Assembly (NCBI RefSeq): GCF_037392515.1
Contig: NC_090283.1
Location: forward strand, 16,129,001-16,193,000
DNA from: Haliotis asinina
Taxonomy: Eukaryota; Mollusca; Gastropoda; Lepetellida; Haliotidae
Reading direction: 5' to 3'
Length of the DNA stretch: 64,000 nucleotides
This document shows, one piece after another, positions 33,701 to 48,700 of this stretch. Each line of letters starts with the position of its first letter. The stretch's first letter is position 1. Made by a program: the position numbers and the translations under genes. A model generated the notes under the pieces. That model made no database searches. It was not told the DNA's origin and worked only from the letters and a program-made list of their open reading frames with translations.

Positions 33701-36700
33701 CAAAACTTAGAAGGAGGTCGTGCCAGGTAACCACTGAGTGACCCTGACGGTCCAATGAAATGTGTGATGGCTAAACGGATGTAACCAATCAGACAAAGCT
33801 ACTGTTGAGGGTTTGGTGGGACTTACGAAATACACCAATCACTGACAATGATCTGTCATTAGTGTCAACAAATGAAAATCCGCATATAACACTGATATTT
33901 GTCCTACAGTATATATGCAGTTTGGTTTCTGTTGACATGGTTACCATTAGCTAATATTTCCGCAAGCTGACATTTGTGAATAATGCCAAAATCGCCATTT
34001 TCAGCGACTGTTTATTCACTGTTGTGTCGTGCTCCATGTGTATCACCTGGAAGCGATCGTAGGAAAAATAACATTCGGAATTGTTCAGGTACAAAACTTT
34101 GTGTGGGTAAAAGTTCAAAAGGTATGCGCAAATGTCCACTTCCGCAATTTGGTAAGCTGTGCTCTGATTGGTCAATCTCAAAGTTTACCTGACACCTGCC
34201 TTCTACTAGGTTTTGTTTGACTTAGACTCGTGGTCAGTGTACCCAATTTTTTTTCATTTTCATCATTCTTATTTGGTTATTATAGGATGTTATTGGCCCC
34301 AAATACAAATGCAGATATAAACTAAATACAGGCATGCAATCATCAGACATCATCATCATCATCATCATCACCATCTCACCATCTCACCATCTCACCATCT
34401 CACCATCTCACCTGTGAAATATGAGATATATTGTTGTCTTTGTTTTTGTAGGTCTCATTTGTAAATACACATTGATAATGGCGCCCATTCTTTGATTTAC
34501 TGTATTTTTCCAAGCTTGAGTTTTGTCCCTTTTGCCTGTAATATGGGATCAAATGTAGGTTGGCCCTTATCACCTGTCTGGGTTTGTGCTTGTGGGTTGT
34601 ATTGTAGTAGTACACACTAAAACATCACTGTAACATCAAGCTGGGATTTTGATTCAATGCATTATCAAAGCCCACCTGGAATGCAGTGGAAGCTGGTAAA
34701 TACGGAGTCAGATGAGAACAGTTCACTTTTGTTAATTTTTATTCCATAGGTTTATTCCAAAATATTAATAACCCACTATATGTTCAAATATATTTACACA
34801 TACCAAATATGACAATAAAAATGTCTTCAAACATGACACCATTCGAGTGTCCAAATAAGATACTATGAGAGTGTGTCCAAACTTGAAACTGCAACAGTAC
34901 TAGTGTCCAAACACAACACCACAAGAGTGTGTCCAAAATATGACACAACACAAAAGATACACCAAATGTGCAATCTCTAACTTTTTCAATCACACATCTA
35001 CAAATTAGACACAAACACATTCCAAAGTCACTCAATTATCTAGAGCCACCAATGTGAGACTGCTCTCATTCAAGTAGAACACTGAAGTGAAAAACAACCA
35101 CATGCTAATCTGCACAGGTTTCAGCAGAAAAAATATCAGTTTCAAATGCGTTCATGTGAATGTTACTGAGTATCCATGAACAGGGGTTGTTTGGGTGAGT
35201 CCTGTCCACCACCAACTCACTCACTCTACTACTGCCTTTGAAGATACCAGTTAGAACTGTCTTCGGCATCTCATGCTTGTTGTGAATGGCTGGTAACAGG
35301 ATCAGGTGGTCAAACTTGCTGATTTGGTTGACACATCATCGCATCGAATAGTTGAAAAATTGTGAAACAAAATAGTCACTTTAAGATTTGATGCTATTGC
35401 CAATACCAAGCTAACACTACCTCCAGGTCATTTGACATAATTGTATGTTACTGACCCTTGAAGATCCAGGGTAGAAAGGGTCTTCAGTGACCCATGCTTG
35501 CCATAAAAGGTGACTATACTTGTCGTAAGAGGCGACTAACGGTATTCACAGGGTGGTCAGAGTCGCTGACTTATTTGACACGTCATTGTATCCCAATTGT
35601 GTAGACTGAAGCTCCAATCTAAGTAAACTTAGTCTCAGTACATTTTATAACACTCCACTACTGAGTCTAACAAAACCTAGTAGGGGGTTGCGTCAGGTAA
35701 CCTTTGAGATTGTCCAATCAGGACACAGCTTACCAAATCGCAAAAGTAAACATCAGCACATATCTTTTGAACTTTTACCTCAGAAGGGTTTGTACCCGAA
35801 TGATTCTGAATGCTATTTTCCATATGATCGCTACCGGGTAATGTACACGGAGCACACTACAATACTGTCAACAGTGATTAAACAGTTACTGAAAATAGCA
35901 TTTTTATCAATATTCAAGGAATACGACAGTAGTGATTGTAACGAAAAGTACTGAGACAAAGTTTACTTAGACTGATTGATGCTCATGTTATTGATCACTG
36001 GATTGTCTGGTTCAGACTTGACTGTTTACACATATAGCTTGAAAAAAACAAAACTAATCAACCAACCAACCAACACTCGTTCTACTTTTCAGGTTAAGTA
36101 CCAGATCACCAGCTGTTAAGGAGACAGCAAAACGGCAGACTTACGATGGGCGTGAGATCACCGTGGTTACGCTGGAAACACAGACTGACTGGCAGTGGTT
36201 AAAAGATGCTGTAGATTCCGGACGAGGCAAACACATCACTACTGGTATTTCACTGTTCCCTTTGCTGATATTCTTAATGAACATCTCGAGAAATAAGGAA
36301 GACTGTATTATGCTCTTGGTGATGGATATTTTCATAATTTTCACATCATCATAATAATCATAAAAATCATGATGACGAATTCACATTGAATCACAAATTA
36401 CTGGGTGATGGTTGTTGATTGTTTGCTTTTACCTGACATCATCATCATCATCACGAAAATTATAATAAATGAATCATTTCAAATCTGTTTTGGTTAGTGT
36501 ATCCTGATGACAAAATTGTTACCATGCTAACCAACAGTCACAGGTTTATGTGCATCAAGCTCAAGAATCTTTACACTGATATACCTGGAGTATTGTTAGC
36601 TTGCTTTAAGCCAGAAACAAGCACGTTTTGGCTTTATGAAAGTTTAGATTACTCTAGCAGACATTTTTTAACTGCCATAGATAGATCGATGAGGGCTGGT

Positions 36701-39700
36701 CATTGTTTTTGACTATTGAAATTAATAAGCAAATATTATAGACAGGTTGCACAAGAAATTTTGAACACATCTAAATTTGAAGGTTAGAGTAAAAGAACTC
36801 TCATGGTTGAAAAATTGAGAAACAAGTAGTCGCTTTAAAATTTAAAGCAATTGCCGATACCATGGTAACACTGCCCTCCAGGTCAGCTGACATGATTATG
36901 AAAAGTACAAAGTCAATGGAGCATCAGAGAGGGTCATGAATTCAAAGCATTTGGACCAAAATGGGTTTTATTTTATAGGCTATCTACTTCATTAAGATTG
37001 TTTAAAGAAGATTTTTTTCTTCTTCATTCATTAGTCCAAATATATTAACAGCTTCATCAATTTCTTATCCAAGTTTGTTGCTCTCATATTTGCTGGAATG
37101 GTCTCGGCTCTAATTCTATGTATACACGGTGTTGGAAGCTTGCATACTCTAAATGTGCCACTTTTGTTATAACTGCATGATAATTGTGATTGACAGGTGT
37201 TGTGTATTGTGTGTGTATTGCAGGTGCAGTCAGTGGCAGTGACTCAAAGAAAGAGAAAAGTGACCTCAAATCTATACTGGGTAAATCTTGAATCATTAAT
37301 GGGAGATAATCAAAGTTTCAGGGGTCATAACCACAGTGTCAGAGAGATAATCGTAGTGTCAAGGGAGATAATCACAATGCCAGGGGAAATAATATCAGTG
37401 TCAGGGGAGATAATTTGGCCAGGAAGGATTAGTTGACATGACTTATGAGGGAGATGTTAATCAGTTATAGCCTGTCAGCTTGTTTTTTGGAACACGGTTT
37501 TTTGCATGTTTTTTTTGCAACAAAAAGTTTCCATCTTTAATCTGCTCAGTTAATAATGATATCTGACTAATCTTATGTTGAGTTTCCAAACTTTATGTCA
37601 GCGATTAAAGGTTTTACTTGTAAACTGTCATCTTAAATTTCTGACAACAATGTTTTCACAAGGGAGTACTCTCACATGCTGCAATTTCTATCAAAAATGT
37701 CGTAATGTGTGTGGCACATGCAGTTTGGGTGACATTGTGATTATGTATCGACATGTTGAGGGACCATTTCATCTTAGACAGATTTTTTAAAGCATTCATT
37801 TGAATTGAAAAGTAAAGACAAGTAGTTAATATGATTAACAAACATGATAATATTACAAAGGTGAGAAAGGGAAGATTTACCATGTTAAGAGAACACACCT
37901 TCCTCAGCTACAAACTTCTCATTGCTGTAATATCACAACTTGCACGGATTGTCAACTTTTGGTGGCTCAGTCTCTTGAAGAGATAGCGATATTGTGTACT
38001 TAGAGACATGAATATCATGGTCGTCTTCAAATTTCTGGAAAACATTCGACTTGTGTAAACTGCCGAATTACATCCCTCACTACTCGTCTGTCAAAATGAT
38101 CCAGTTTCCTTCTGTTAGGATGTTTTGAGACACTACCCAACCCACTTGGATCAGACTGTCAGACTTTGCATCTTTGTAAAGGGTTACATTCCACTGAAGC
38201 GTTGTTCCTGAAACCTTGCTAGCATAATAACAAATTTTCCTGAATTCATGGATGATGTTCAATCTGATCTCAGTGAAGCCGGACAGTCGGGAGACTACCA
38301 GCCTGTCTAAGGCTGGCACTACTGAATCCATGTCTGCAGATGACCGCATGGCCCCGACCACGCCCTACACACCATACAGCGATGAGTTCGGCATCCCCAT
38401 CCTTGACATCAGCTCCGACTCTGAAGATGTAAGTAGCATGTGTAGTCAGTACTAAGCAGATCAAGGTGATGGACAGCTTTGTGGTTAAAGCACTTTCCCG
38501 TCACGCTAATGTCCTAGGTTCAATTACTTACATGGGTAAAATATGTGAAGACCATTTCTGGTGTTCCCTGCCATAAAATTGCTGGAATGTTGCGAAAAAT
38601 GGCATAAAACTAGAGCCACTTAATCAATCACTGGGCAGATCTATGTTCTGTCATTTCTCCATCACCTGTAAACAAGTTGACAAAATGAATATTCTTGCTG
38701 GATTTGGAGCCTGGAAGTTTATTTGAAAGACACTGATTTTCAGTACGTGCTTCAAAACATATGGAACTTGGTTTTTAATTGAGATGTGTAGAGAGTCACG
38801 TACAACCTTGTGACTATTACCACCAAAACTTTTCAAGTTAAATCCATACAGAATAAAAACTATGGGCGTTTTCAGTGAGTTTTAAACTATGATGAACGTG
38901 TGTTTATACATGAATGCACAATGCTAACGGAAGCCGAGTGTGTAACACTCAGAAAATATTGATTTTGTTGGAAATTTGACCAAATCATGTTATTTATAAA
39001 GTCCCTGTAATACAAAAAACTCTCCATGAATGACCATGCTAGAGAGCAGGCAAATGATATGCCATTTTGTAGATATCGTACCCAGTTGAGCATGGTTCCA
39101 GAAAGGGTTTTTTTTTCGGTAAACATATCAAAGCTACCTGTGATATTCCATGTATTTATTTAAAAGAAGCACCTTTGTATCCCCAAGAAGCTCCCTGATG
39201 GCCACAGGTATGGTAGCACCTCACTGCAGATGTAGCATGTTGGTGTATCACACTCTGTTGTCATGGTAACAATATTATTAGATGTCTCACATGCTATTTT
39301 CTCGGGAACTACTTATGAGCTATGTCCTAATTAATTTTGAACTTTGTGTGTTAAAATTTAAGATAATTTTTAGTCCTGTAAGTTTTTCCCTAGTCTCATA
39401 CTAGCAAAACAGAAGTCATGTGTTACTGTTGGAATTCCATGATATGTTCCAGCGTGGTAACCATGGTTTCCAGAACCATTTATTGGTGTTGTCCATTGTG
39501 TAAAGGGGTTCGTCTAATCATATTTTATGTAGATTGTATGTATTTGGAATGTTTTCATGTGGAATGTTTTGCACAATGCCATGTGGCATGTCATGTGATA
39601 TGTCATGCTCACATCATGCTAATGTCATGTTAGCACCTTGTTTCATTCTTCAGATACTGTCATGCACATGCAGTGCCTATGTAGTGTAGTGTCATGTGAT

Positions 39701-42700
39701 ATGTCATGTGGTAAGTCATGTAACATGTCATGCCAGTGTCATGCAAATATCATGTTGTATCTACACTTCAAGCAACATCACTCACATCATTACTGATGTG
39801 GTGTAGTGTCATGTGTCATGTCATGTTGCATGGCATGAGATGACGTGTGATATGTCATGTGGCATGTCATGGTAAGATGAATCTATACACTTCAGGTGCT
39901 GTCAGACACATGCAGTGCGTGTGTGGTGTCGTGCCATGTGGTATGGTATGTGATATGTCATGCGAATGTCATGTTAGGATGTTGTTTCCACACTTCAGGA
40001 ACTGTAAAACACGTGCAATGCCTATGTGATGTAGTGTTTTGTTGTTTATGGTTTCACAGCATGGTAATTCATCAGGGCAAGATGTTGCAAATGATATACA
40101 ATAAATAAACATAATATTGAATGTAAGTTTATGAATGCACATATGCATGTTCAGGGTTAATCGTGTCAGCTGTGAGAGAGTTTTATGAATAGTTCTAGTT
40201 GAAATTTTATAGAAAAACAATCATATTTTGGGAACATTAGGACTGTGAGAAACATTCTAAAAAGTGAAAATTATTAAGGCCAGACCAATTCTATTTCTTG
40301 TTTTACGGATTTTTGTCCTCTGAAAACCTAAAGGCAGGCGGGGAAACAAATAAAAATAAAATTTCCAATCAAAGTAATATTCCATCTAAATACTCAAAAT
40401 ATATTACTTTTGGCAATTTAAGAAATGAATATGGTTGAAAAAAAACAACCCAAAAAGTATTTTCTTGTGAGTTTACATATATACTATAAAAACATTAGGA
40501 TTTTTCACTTTTTGAGCGGGGGAAATTAATTTTTTTTTTTCTCATTCTTGAAAAAAATACGGCAGGCAGATCCTTAAAACAAGAAATAAAATTGGTCTGG
40601 CCTAATTTCCATAATAATTTCCAACTTTATGTAAATTTATGAATTAAAGGGAACAATAACAGACTTTCCATTCAATAATAAGGAACGGACCCACAGGCTA
40701 ACAGGGAAATGTGTTAGTTCACCATCATAATATTTTTCTGCCATATGCAAAACCAAAAACGTGAGTTAGTTGGCTTCAAGGTCAAGTGATTAAAATCTGT
40801 GATTGCTACTTCATGCTGGAGAGTTAAGGTTGTGTGATGACTACTTTCCTGGATGTAGTTCATGGATATTTAATTTGTATGTTGGTCGAATACCTTGTTT
40901 GTGTAGATTGTAAATATATCATTGTCTTGTCTTGATAATCCATAGGTATGACAGCAATAATTCTGTTAAAGGTCACAGTAGGTGTGGCTAGTTAGCAGTA
41001 GCACATGTGTGCTATATAATAATAGTAATAATATGTGATAATAATAGTAATAATATGCTGGATGATATCACAGATGAATGAAGGTTGTATTATGTAATCA
41101 TGCTCCACGGTAATCGTTAAAATAGACAAAATTGTAGATTCAGTGCTTAAGTGATGCCATTTTAGGAACAGGAACAAACCTTTGCTCTTGTGACTCTCAT
41201 AAACCATTTATTTTACAAGCTGTTTTGAAGCACAAATACATAAAAGTGACAAACGATAGATAGTATCTGGTAGATGAGGTAAGACATCGGAATGACATCA
41301 ATGAGATGATGACATATCAGTTGCTATTCCTGATGCTATGCTTCACTATAGTTAATCAGTAGTAGGGTTGTAACAAATCGATTCGATTGATCGAAAATCG
41401 AATCTGAGACACCTTAGTTTTTATTTCGATAACAATTATCACTATTTCCTTTCGATATTTCAATACTTATTCAAAATATTTACACACAGTCACAATGTAA
41501 TTTTGGCACCGACTTGAGCGGTTTCAAGCATAAAATACGGCAAAATGTGATTGAATGATGCCTGGCTAATTATCAAATGAGACTTGATGTTGGAAGACAT
41601 CACCATGTTGACGATGGATTTCATGCTAAAACAATCAACTGAGAGTTATATGAAGTTTTGATGGTTTTACTTGTATGTAGAATGGAATCGAAAATGTTTG
41701 AATCGAGGGTCCAGTATCGAAAGTCGAATTGAATTGAGGTCTGGGTGAACCTGAATCACAGTGATTAGTCCAGTGACTGAAGGTGTATCTTTGTCTCATC
41801 TGCATGTTGTTTGTTTTGTTTTGTTTGTTGAAATATTTCATGTTTTTTTTCCATGAAGAGTTCCGATGAGGACTCCAACAGGAAAGACGCAGATGATAAT
41901 AACTTTCTACCAAGTATCGGCCCCCCTCAAATCCTGCAGGTAACGCTGGGGACGGCTATGACTGCCCATGACGTCCTCTCCTCTACCACCTCCTGTAGCT
42001 TTCTCTACTTTTAACAGCTCTTCATCACTTGAAACTTCAACCCTGAACACCAGCCTGTGCACCTTTGCTGCTTTTGCGTACATGATAACATTTGCTTCTG
42101 TTTGTCTTGTATGCACTCATTGTGATTGACGCTGTTTTCTGTGCCCACTTACACCTGAGCACCTGCTTTCCACAGACTTTTCCTTTGAGAGATTACTTGT
42201 TACTGTTCTTACACTCTTTTGGTTTTCTGCAAGCTCTCTCTGACTTCTTCTAGCTGAATTTGCTGCTAACACCTGTCTTTTGACTATGAGTACTGTGTCT
42301 TGTATCTTTTGGTTTAACGGAACATCCCAATTGCCTTTCAGAAACTGAATTCACTTTCAGAGTCTGGTTGCCATAGCTACGACACCTTTCATTTCTGCTT
42401 TAGTATTTTCACCTGCTTTCTGTGTGTACTTTGCATCCTTTGACCAGCTTTCTACCTTGTGTCTTTCTACCTACATGGCGTCAGCCCGTAAATAATTTCT
42501 ATCCAGTGATCAAGATTATAAGCATCAATCAACACAATTAGGATACAAGTGACAGCTAAGTCAGTGAGCATGACCACTAGATCCTTATCGTAAGAGGTGA
42601 CGGTTGGGAGCAATTGGTGATACTCACTGACACTTGCTGATGTCAGTATAGTTCATCGTATGGAGTTGTCAGTCATTGGATTGTCTGGTCCAATTTTTGT

Positions 42701-45700
42701 TATTTACAAAATGTCGTTTTGTAGGTGGAATATTGCTGAGGGCATCTTCAACAAACTCACAATTTGTTTTAGGATGAGGTATTGAACATCATTGGAAATT
42801 GTCAGTGTTTATGATGGTAACATGATTTGCTTCAAATACTTTAAGATCATTTCTTTTTGTTCGATACAGTGATATGTTTTTCCACTGTGTGGAACTACAG
42901 ATGATAGGGTTGAACTAATTTTTAAGAACCACTGGACACTATGAATAATGGACTATTGCACTTGCACCAGACAATGATACATCCTATTGGCAAACAAGGA
43001 TAGGTTGGACCGGCACTTTGAATGTGTTTACGAGAAGTAGTCAGTGCATGAAAAACTCCCATGCTTCACCCCAACGCTCAGTCACAATGGCAAATGCCAG
43101 TAGGCGGCACTCATACATGTTAGTACAAGTAAATTGTCAGGTCGCTGTTCACCTTATCCTTGTCTGCCAGTAATGCTTGTAAGCTGCATCTCCCACTGGT
43201 GCATCCTAATGCTTACATCAATACTTTACCTACAGTACATCCGAGAGTCTGAGCTTGCTGATATTGAAGTAGAGGACCCCGAGAAGCGGCGAGAGAAGGA
43301 AGGGACGGACATCCCTGACTACCCCGTGGATGAGTGTGGACGCATGTATGGCATGTTCGGCGGCAAATGTGAGTTCTGCAGGCAGAACATTAAACCTTTC
43401 CCCTCAGTGGAACGCCAGCAACAACTTCCCCCACATGAACTGTACTGCTGTGAGGAGTATCGAGAATTTGTGAACTTTGCAACCACCACAGCCATGGATC
43501 TGGAGGAGGAGACGAGGCATGCCAACAAGCTGATCAACATCAAACCTCACGCTCACTTTGGCAACAAGAATGACAGAAAGGCAGCAAAGGAGAGAGCAGT
43601 GCAAAGGTATCTAGATCATCTATGTTTATAGGTTCAAATTAATGAACGTATATTTTGAAATAGACACATCCATGTTGTTGACTACTTTATGTCGACCTTT
43701 TTGTCACGTCATAACCAAGGTATGTGTTATATGTCGTCAATTTGTGGTTTAGGAGGATATGTTTGGCTGCTTGAGTCATTGTCACAATATATGTGGGCCA
43801 TAGGGTAGCCTAGTGGTTAAAGCATTTGTTTTTGAGCTGAGACCCGGATTTCATTTCCCTCATAGGTACAATATGTAAAGCCTGTTTCTAGTGTCCCCCG
43901 CACTGATATTGCTGGCATACTGCTAAAGGTGGTGTAAAACCATTCACTCAGGTTTCATGTGTTATTAATGTAAATACATATATATAGTTTCATAGTCAGC
44001 AACACTATCAGATACATGTTGTGTCTTCATTCACTATATAAAGCTCCCCCTACTTCAACTCAATCCTTGATCCTCTTCCGGACCAGCAGTATCATCACAT
44101 GATCTATAATTTACAATTTGAGGATTTTGAGTATAATTGTGTGTTATAGATTGTTTACAATAAAAAAATCATAAGCTGTCAGTAAACATTATCAAATATG
44201 TTCCATAGAGCTCTGCACATATGTGTTTTCATCTGTTTCTTTCTCTTGATTTACTTTTTCAGCAAAAAGAAATATTCTTTTACTCCTCGGAGGTAATCAG
44301 TCTCAAGATTATGTTAATTTTTGTTTTATTTCCTTCTGCTACTATCAGGGGTAGAATAGGTCTTCAGCAACCCATGCTTGCCACAAAAGGTGATTATATT
44401 TGTCGTAAGAGGCGACTAATCGGTGACAGGAATCGAATCGACATATGTCATTGGTTCCCAGTTGTGCAGATCAATGCTCATGCTGTTGATCACTGGATTG
44501 TCTGGTCCAGACTTTATTATTATAGACTGCCACCATATAGCTGGAATATTATTGAGTGCATCATAAAAATAAACTTACTCACTCATTCTACCATTAGGAA
44601 TGTGTAGCTGCTATCTTCCTGCCTCTGATGTAAGAAAGTTGGTTGGGTCACTTAATAACTGACATTGCGTTACTGCCAGTGGTTGTCCAGCTGTATCATA
44701 TTCCTTGTGACATCTCCAGATGTTCAGTGACCTCATGTGTCCAAATACGAGATATGCTTTCTTTAGGCAAGATGTTAACCGACTTGATGAGAACAGTTTC
44801 CACACTTGCAAACCTGGCTTGAAATTTAAGACTTGGCCGTAGTGGTTCTAGTGGGAGGACACACCGACTTCTTTGCTTGCATGTTATTGTACCTCATTTA
44901 CATATTCTTGTGCTCATGATATCAGTCTCTGGTTTGTCCGGTCCAAACATAATCTGTTCCTGTCAGGTAGCTGAAATATGGCTGCATTTTCATAACAAAC
45001 TTTCAAACAAACGTTTGTGGCACCAGTGAAGATCCCGTTTGGAATTTGTCTTCAGTGACCCATGCTTGTAGTAAGAGGAGACTTGCGGGATCCGGTGGTC
45101 AGACTCACTGGCTTGATTGACACAAGTCATCGTATCTCACGAAACGGAAACAGGAACATGATAACATAATCATATAAACGTGATTCTGGCCAATACATTT
45201 TTGTTATGTTAGGACCTGTGAAGATCGGCCTTCAGCAACCCAGGCTTGCCATAAAAGGCGACTATGCTTGTCGTAGGAGGCGACTTACAGGATCGGATGG
45301 TCAGACTAGCTGACTTGGTTCACACATGTCATCCTATCTCAATTTGTGTAGATCGAGGCTCATGATGTTGATCACTGGAAGTTTTGGTTCAGGCTTGATT
45401 ACTTACAGACCACCATTATATGGCTGAAATATTCCTGAGTGCACTGCTAAACAACCAACCAACCACAGATTGCAGCTTTGCATTATTCTACACGTAACTG
45501 CATCAGAATATAGTGCTAAATTAGCTAGATAGTAAATATTTTATGATAGCATTGTACATTCTTCTATAAATATATACTTTTTTATCAACATGAATATAAA
45601 ATACATTGATGCTTACCAGGCTTTATTTTGCTTTTATTAATTCGTCTTGAATGAAATATGAAATACAGAACTGAATGCCACCAGTTATATGAAATATATG

Positions 45701-48700
45701 TTGGTGTGAATGATTACGTTCCAGTAAGCGCCACTGGGGTGCCTAGTGTTGAAGTGTTTGCTCTTCATGTCAGAGGCCCAGGTTCCACGTCCCACATGGG
45801 TGCAGTGTGTTAAGTCCTTTTTTGATGTCACCTGTGATATTGGTGGAATATCGCTAAAAGTAACATAAACCCATTCTCACTCACTCACTCCATTCCTTAA
45901 TGGACACATTGTGTGAATCCCATTTCTCATGCCCCTTACAGTGATGTTGCTGGAATATTTCTAAAAGCGGTGTAAAACTCACACTTTCTTTTAATGTTTT
46001 TCATATTTAAATTTTATGACTGCACAATAAATATCAAACTTAAACTCAGAATGTTAAAAAAGAATGTGCAAAGATGAGCTTTTTATGTAAATGAGTTAAA
46101 AAGCTGTTTTTGATTTAATATGGAAGCAAATATTTCTTTCCAAGAGTTTTTCTCCCACATGAATGAACCAAATTTCAGGTCATATGCACTACATGTTTGT
46201 ATCAAAATGTCATGACATTTTTAATTAATGACACATGAAGAATTAACCTTGATAACTTATTCACCGCAATTTATATAGCGCTCTGCAATTGTTATTAAAG
46301 ATTAAAGCTCTGTCACTTATTTTTCCAGCAAAAAGAAATATACTGTAGCTCACGGGAGGTAATCTATGGTTATAGGACATATTTTTTATTATTCTTATTT
46401 TGTTTTATCACTGCATAGATGATCTAGTCCAGTGTTACTTTCTTACTGTCTGTTCGTGGTTTTCTATGGCATAAAGCATCATGCACTCATGGTATTCTAG
46501 ATTAGTATTATTACTGGAAAATATATGCTTGTAGTGATGGCTGACAATGGCTATCAGAGGATTAGGTTCAGCTGATTGTGTCATCGTACAACTGTAGTGT
46601 GGAATATTCATGATATCGATGACTGGATTACCTAATACAGATTTCAACACACACATGCAGCCATTATAGCATCAATATGAAGACAGTCGCATCATTTTAT
46701 TTGGTCATAGAGATGATTTCAAATGTCATGTAATGTAGATTTGGCCTCTGGGCCAAGAGTTCACATATATTTGTCAAGATGCAGGACTGCTTTGTTTCAC
46801 ACTCAGCAAAATCTCTGACATCTGTAGCTTTATTTTCAGCAAATGTGTATGTAGTCTTTGAAATTTGTAGATCTTAAAAGTTGTTCCCTGGTCATGAGTG
46901 GGGCATTGGTTGATGTACCCTCAATGTTTGTTTATGTTCCCTGACCCTGAAGGGCGAGGGGAACATGAACAGACATCAAGGGTACATCAACCCATCGGCT
47001 CCAAAGGACCACTGAACAACATATTTATCTTACCAGACACTTCAATGTTAATTTTGAACTGTTTTAAACTTGGGTATCGGATTGTATACTTCAGCTAAGC
47101 TGTGTGATTCAAATGATTCAAATCTTGCTTCTTGCATTCCCCTTCTTAATATTCACAGAGACTACTTTGGAATTTTTTGTCAAAATTTTTTAATGGAATG
47201 TGCAGCAAACTTTTTCATAGTCATCGCTAGATTTTGCAGATGATACAAGAAAAACAGATTTTGAGTTACCTCCCTTTCATCAATATTCATTCAAAATACA
47301 TTGGTTCTTTTTGTGCATCATGTGTGATTCAATGTTATTTGAGATAAAGAGGTACTACCACAAAGTAGAGAAGTAGTTGCCATTGGCAGCGGGGTGTATA
47401 GCAGTGCACCCTGCTTGTAAGTAGGGTACACTGAAAATAGTAGAGGAGCACTTAGCCAAACAGAAAATGTGAGGTAAGATAATTATGTATGATATATTTT
47501 TCAGTGATCATTAACTCACAATAAGACATAGGCTATTTTTAAACTTGAAAGTTTTGAAAAAACTCCCTCTTAACATTTGGAAAAGTAATTTGTGAGTTAC
47601 TGAGTAACATCCAGTGTTTGCTCGTGGATATTTTGAGGTGAAGATATATTGTAAATACTAAGGTTTTATGTTGATCTTATGTAGTCACCAGTTCTAAATC
47701 ACATTCGTTAAATTTATATTATTTTTATCCATGGTTACCATGGTTACAGTTGGGGCACCTTAGTATAGTTAGGCCAGACTTCTTTTTTTTCCTCTGATCA
47801 ATATGTTATATTATTAAAAGACAAATTATTTTGTATTACCTTATTATGTTGAGTAAGAAGTGAAAAAGTTACCTCCCTTATGTTAAACTGAAGAAGTACT
47901 AGTATGTCTGTTGCATATCGTCTTTTGTAAATTTTCAAATAATGTTCCAAGAAGTTTTAAGTTACAGTATTTGGAATGATATATTTAATGCAATGTGATT
48001 ATTATTATTGTCATCTTAGGTTTTTCAGGTTGAATGAAAACCCCATGGCTTTTCTTTGGTTTTTTTCTCATATTTCAAAGTTTTGTTTAATCATGTGATT
48101 TGTTGGATTTTTAAAAGAAGTCTGGCCTTCATTATCTCAGTATTTTTCTCAACAGCACTTTAGCCAAATAAGCGGAGATACATGGCGGTTGCGCTAAAGC
48201 CTCAGTAGCTATTGCCTGCACAGTTTGCTTCATTTTATATTTTAGCTGACAGTTGTTTTGGAAGATCATACAAGATTTGACATATTGCCAGAGTTTGAGG
48301 ATGAAACTATTTGTGATATATTTCAGAATGCGTGAGAGAGAACTGCAGCGAAGACAGCAGGAGGCTAGTGGCTTGCAACAGAACTTCTACAGCTGTAAGT
48401 GTCTATAAATGTACAGTGTTGTACAGCTCTTACCTCACCTGTTGTACTGTACTGCTAGGTAGATACAATCTTGTTCGTCTTCAGAGGAACCAAGTTCTGA
48501 TACACCTGTAAGTGTCTATAGAGTGTAATGTACAGTGTTGTACAACTGAGTCCTCCCTGTTGTACTGTACTGCTAGGTAGATACAATCTTGTTCGTCTTC
48601 AGAGGAACCAAGTTCTGATACACCTGTAAGTGTCTATAGAGTGTAATGTACAGTGTTGTACAACTGAGTCCTCCCTGTTGTACTGTACTGCTAGGTAGAT

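Noticed and set aside
41364-41750. A defined hAT element
   Set aside because: Left end looks hAT-like but no matching right end or target duplication; left as a low-confidence repeat.
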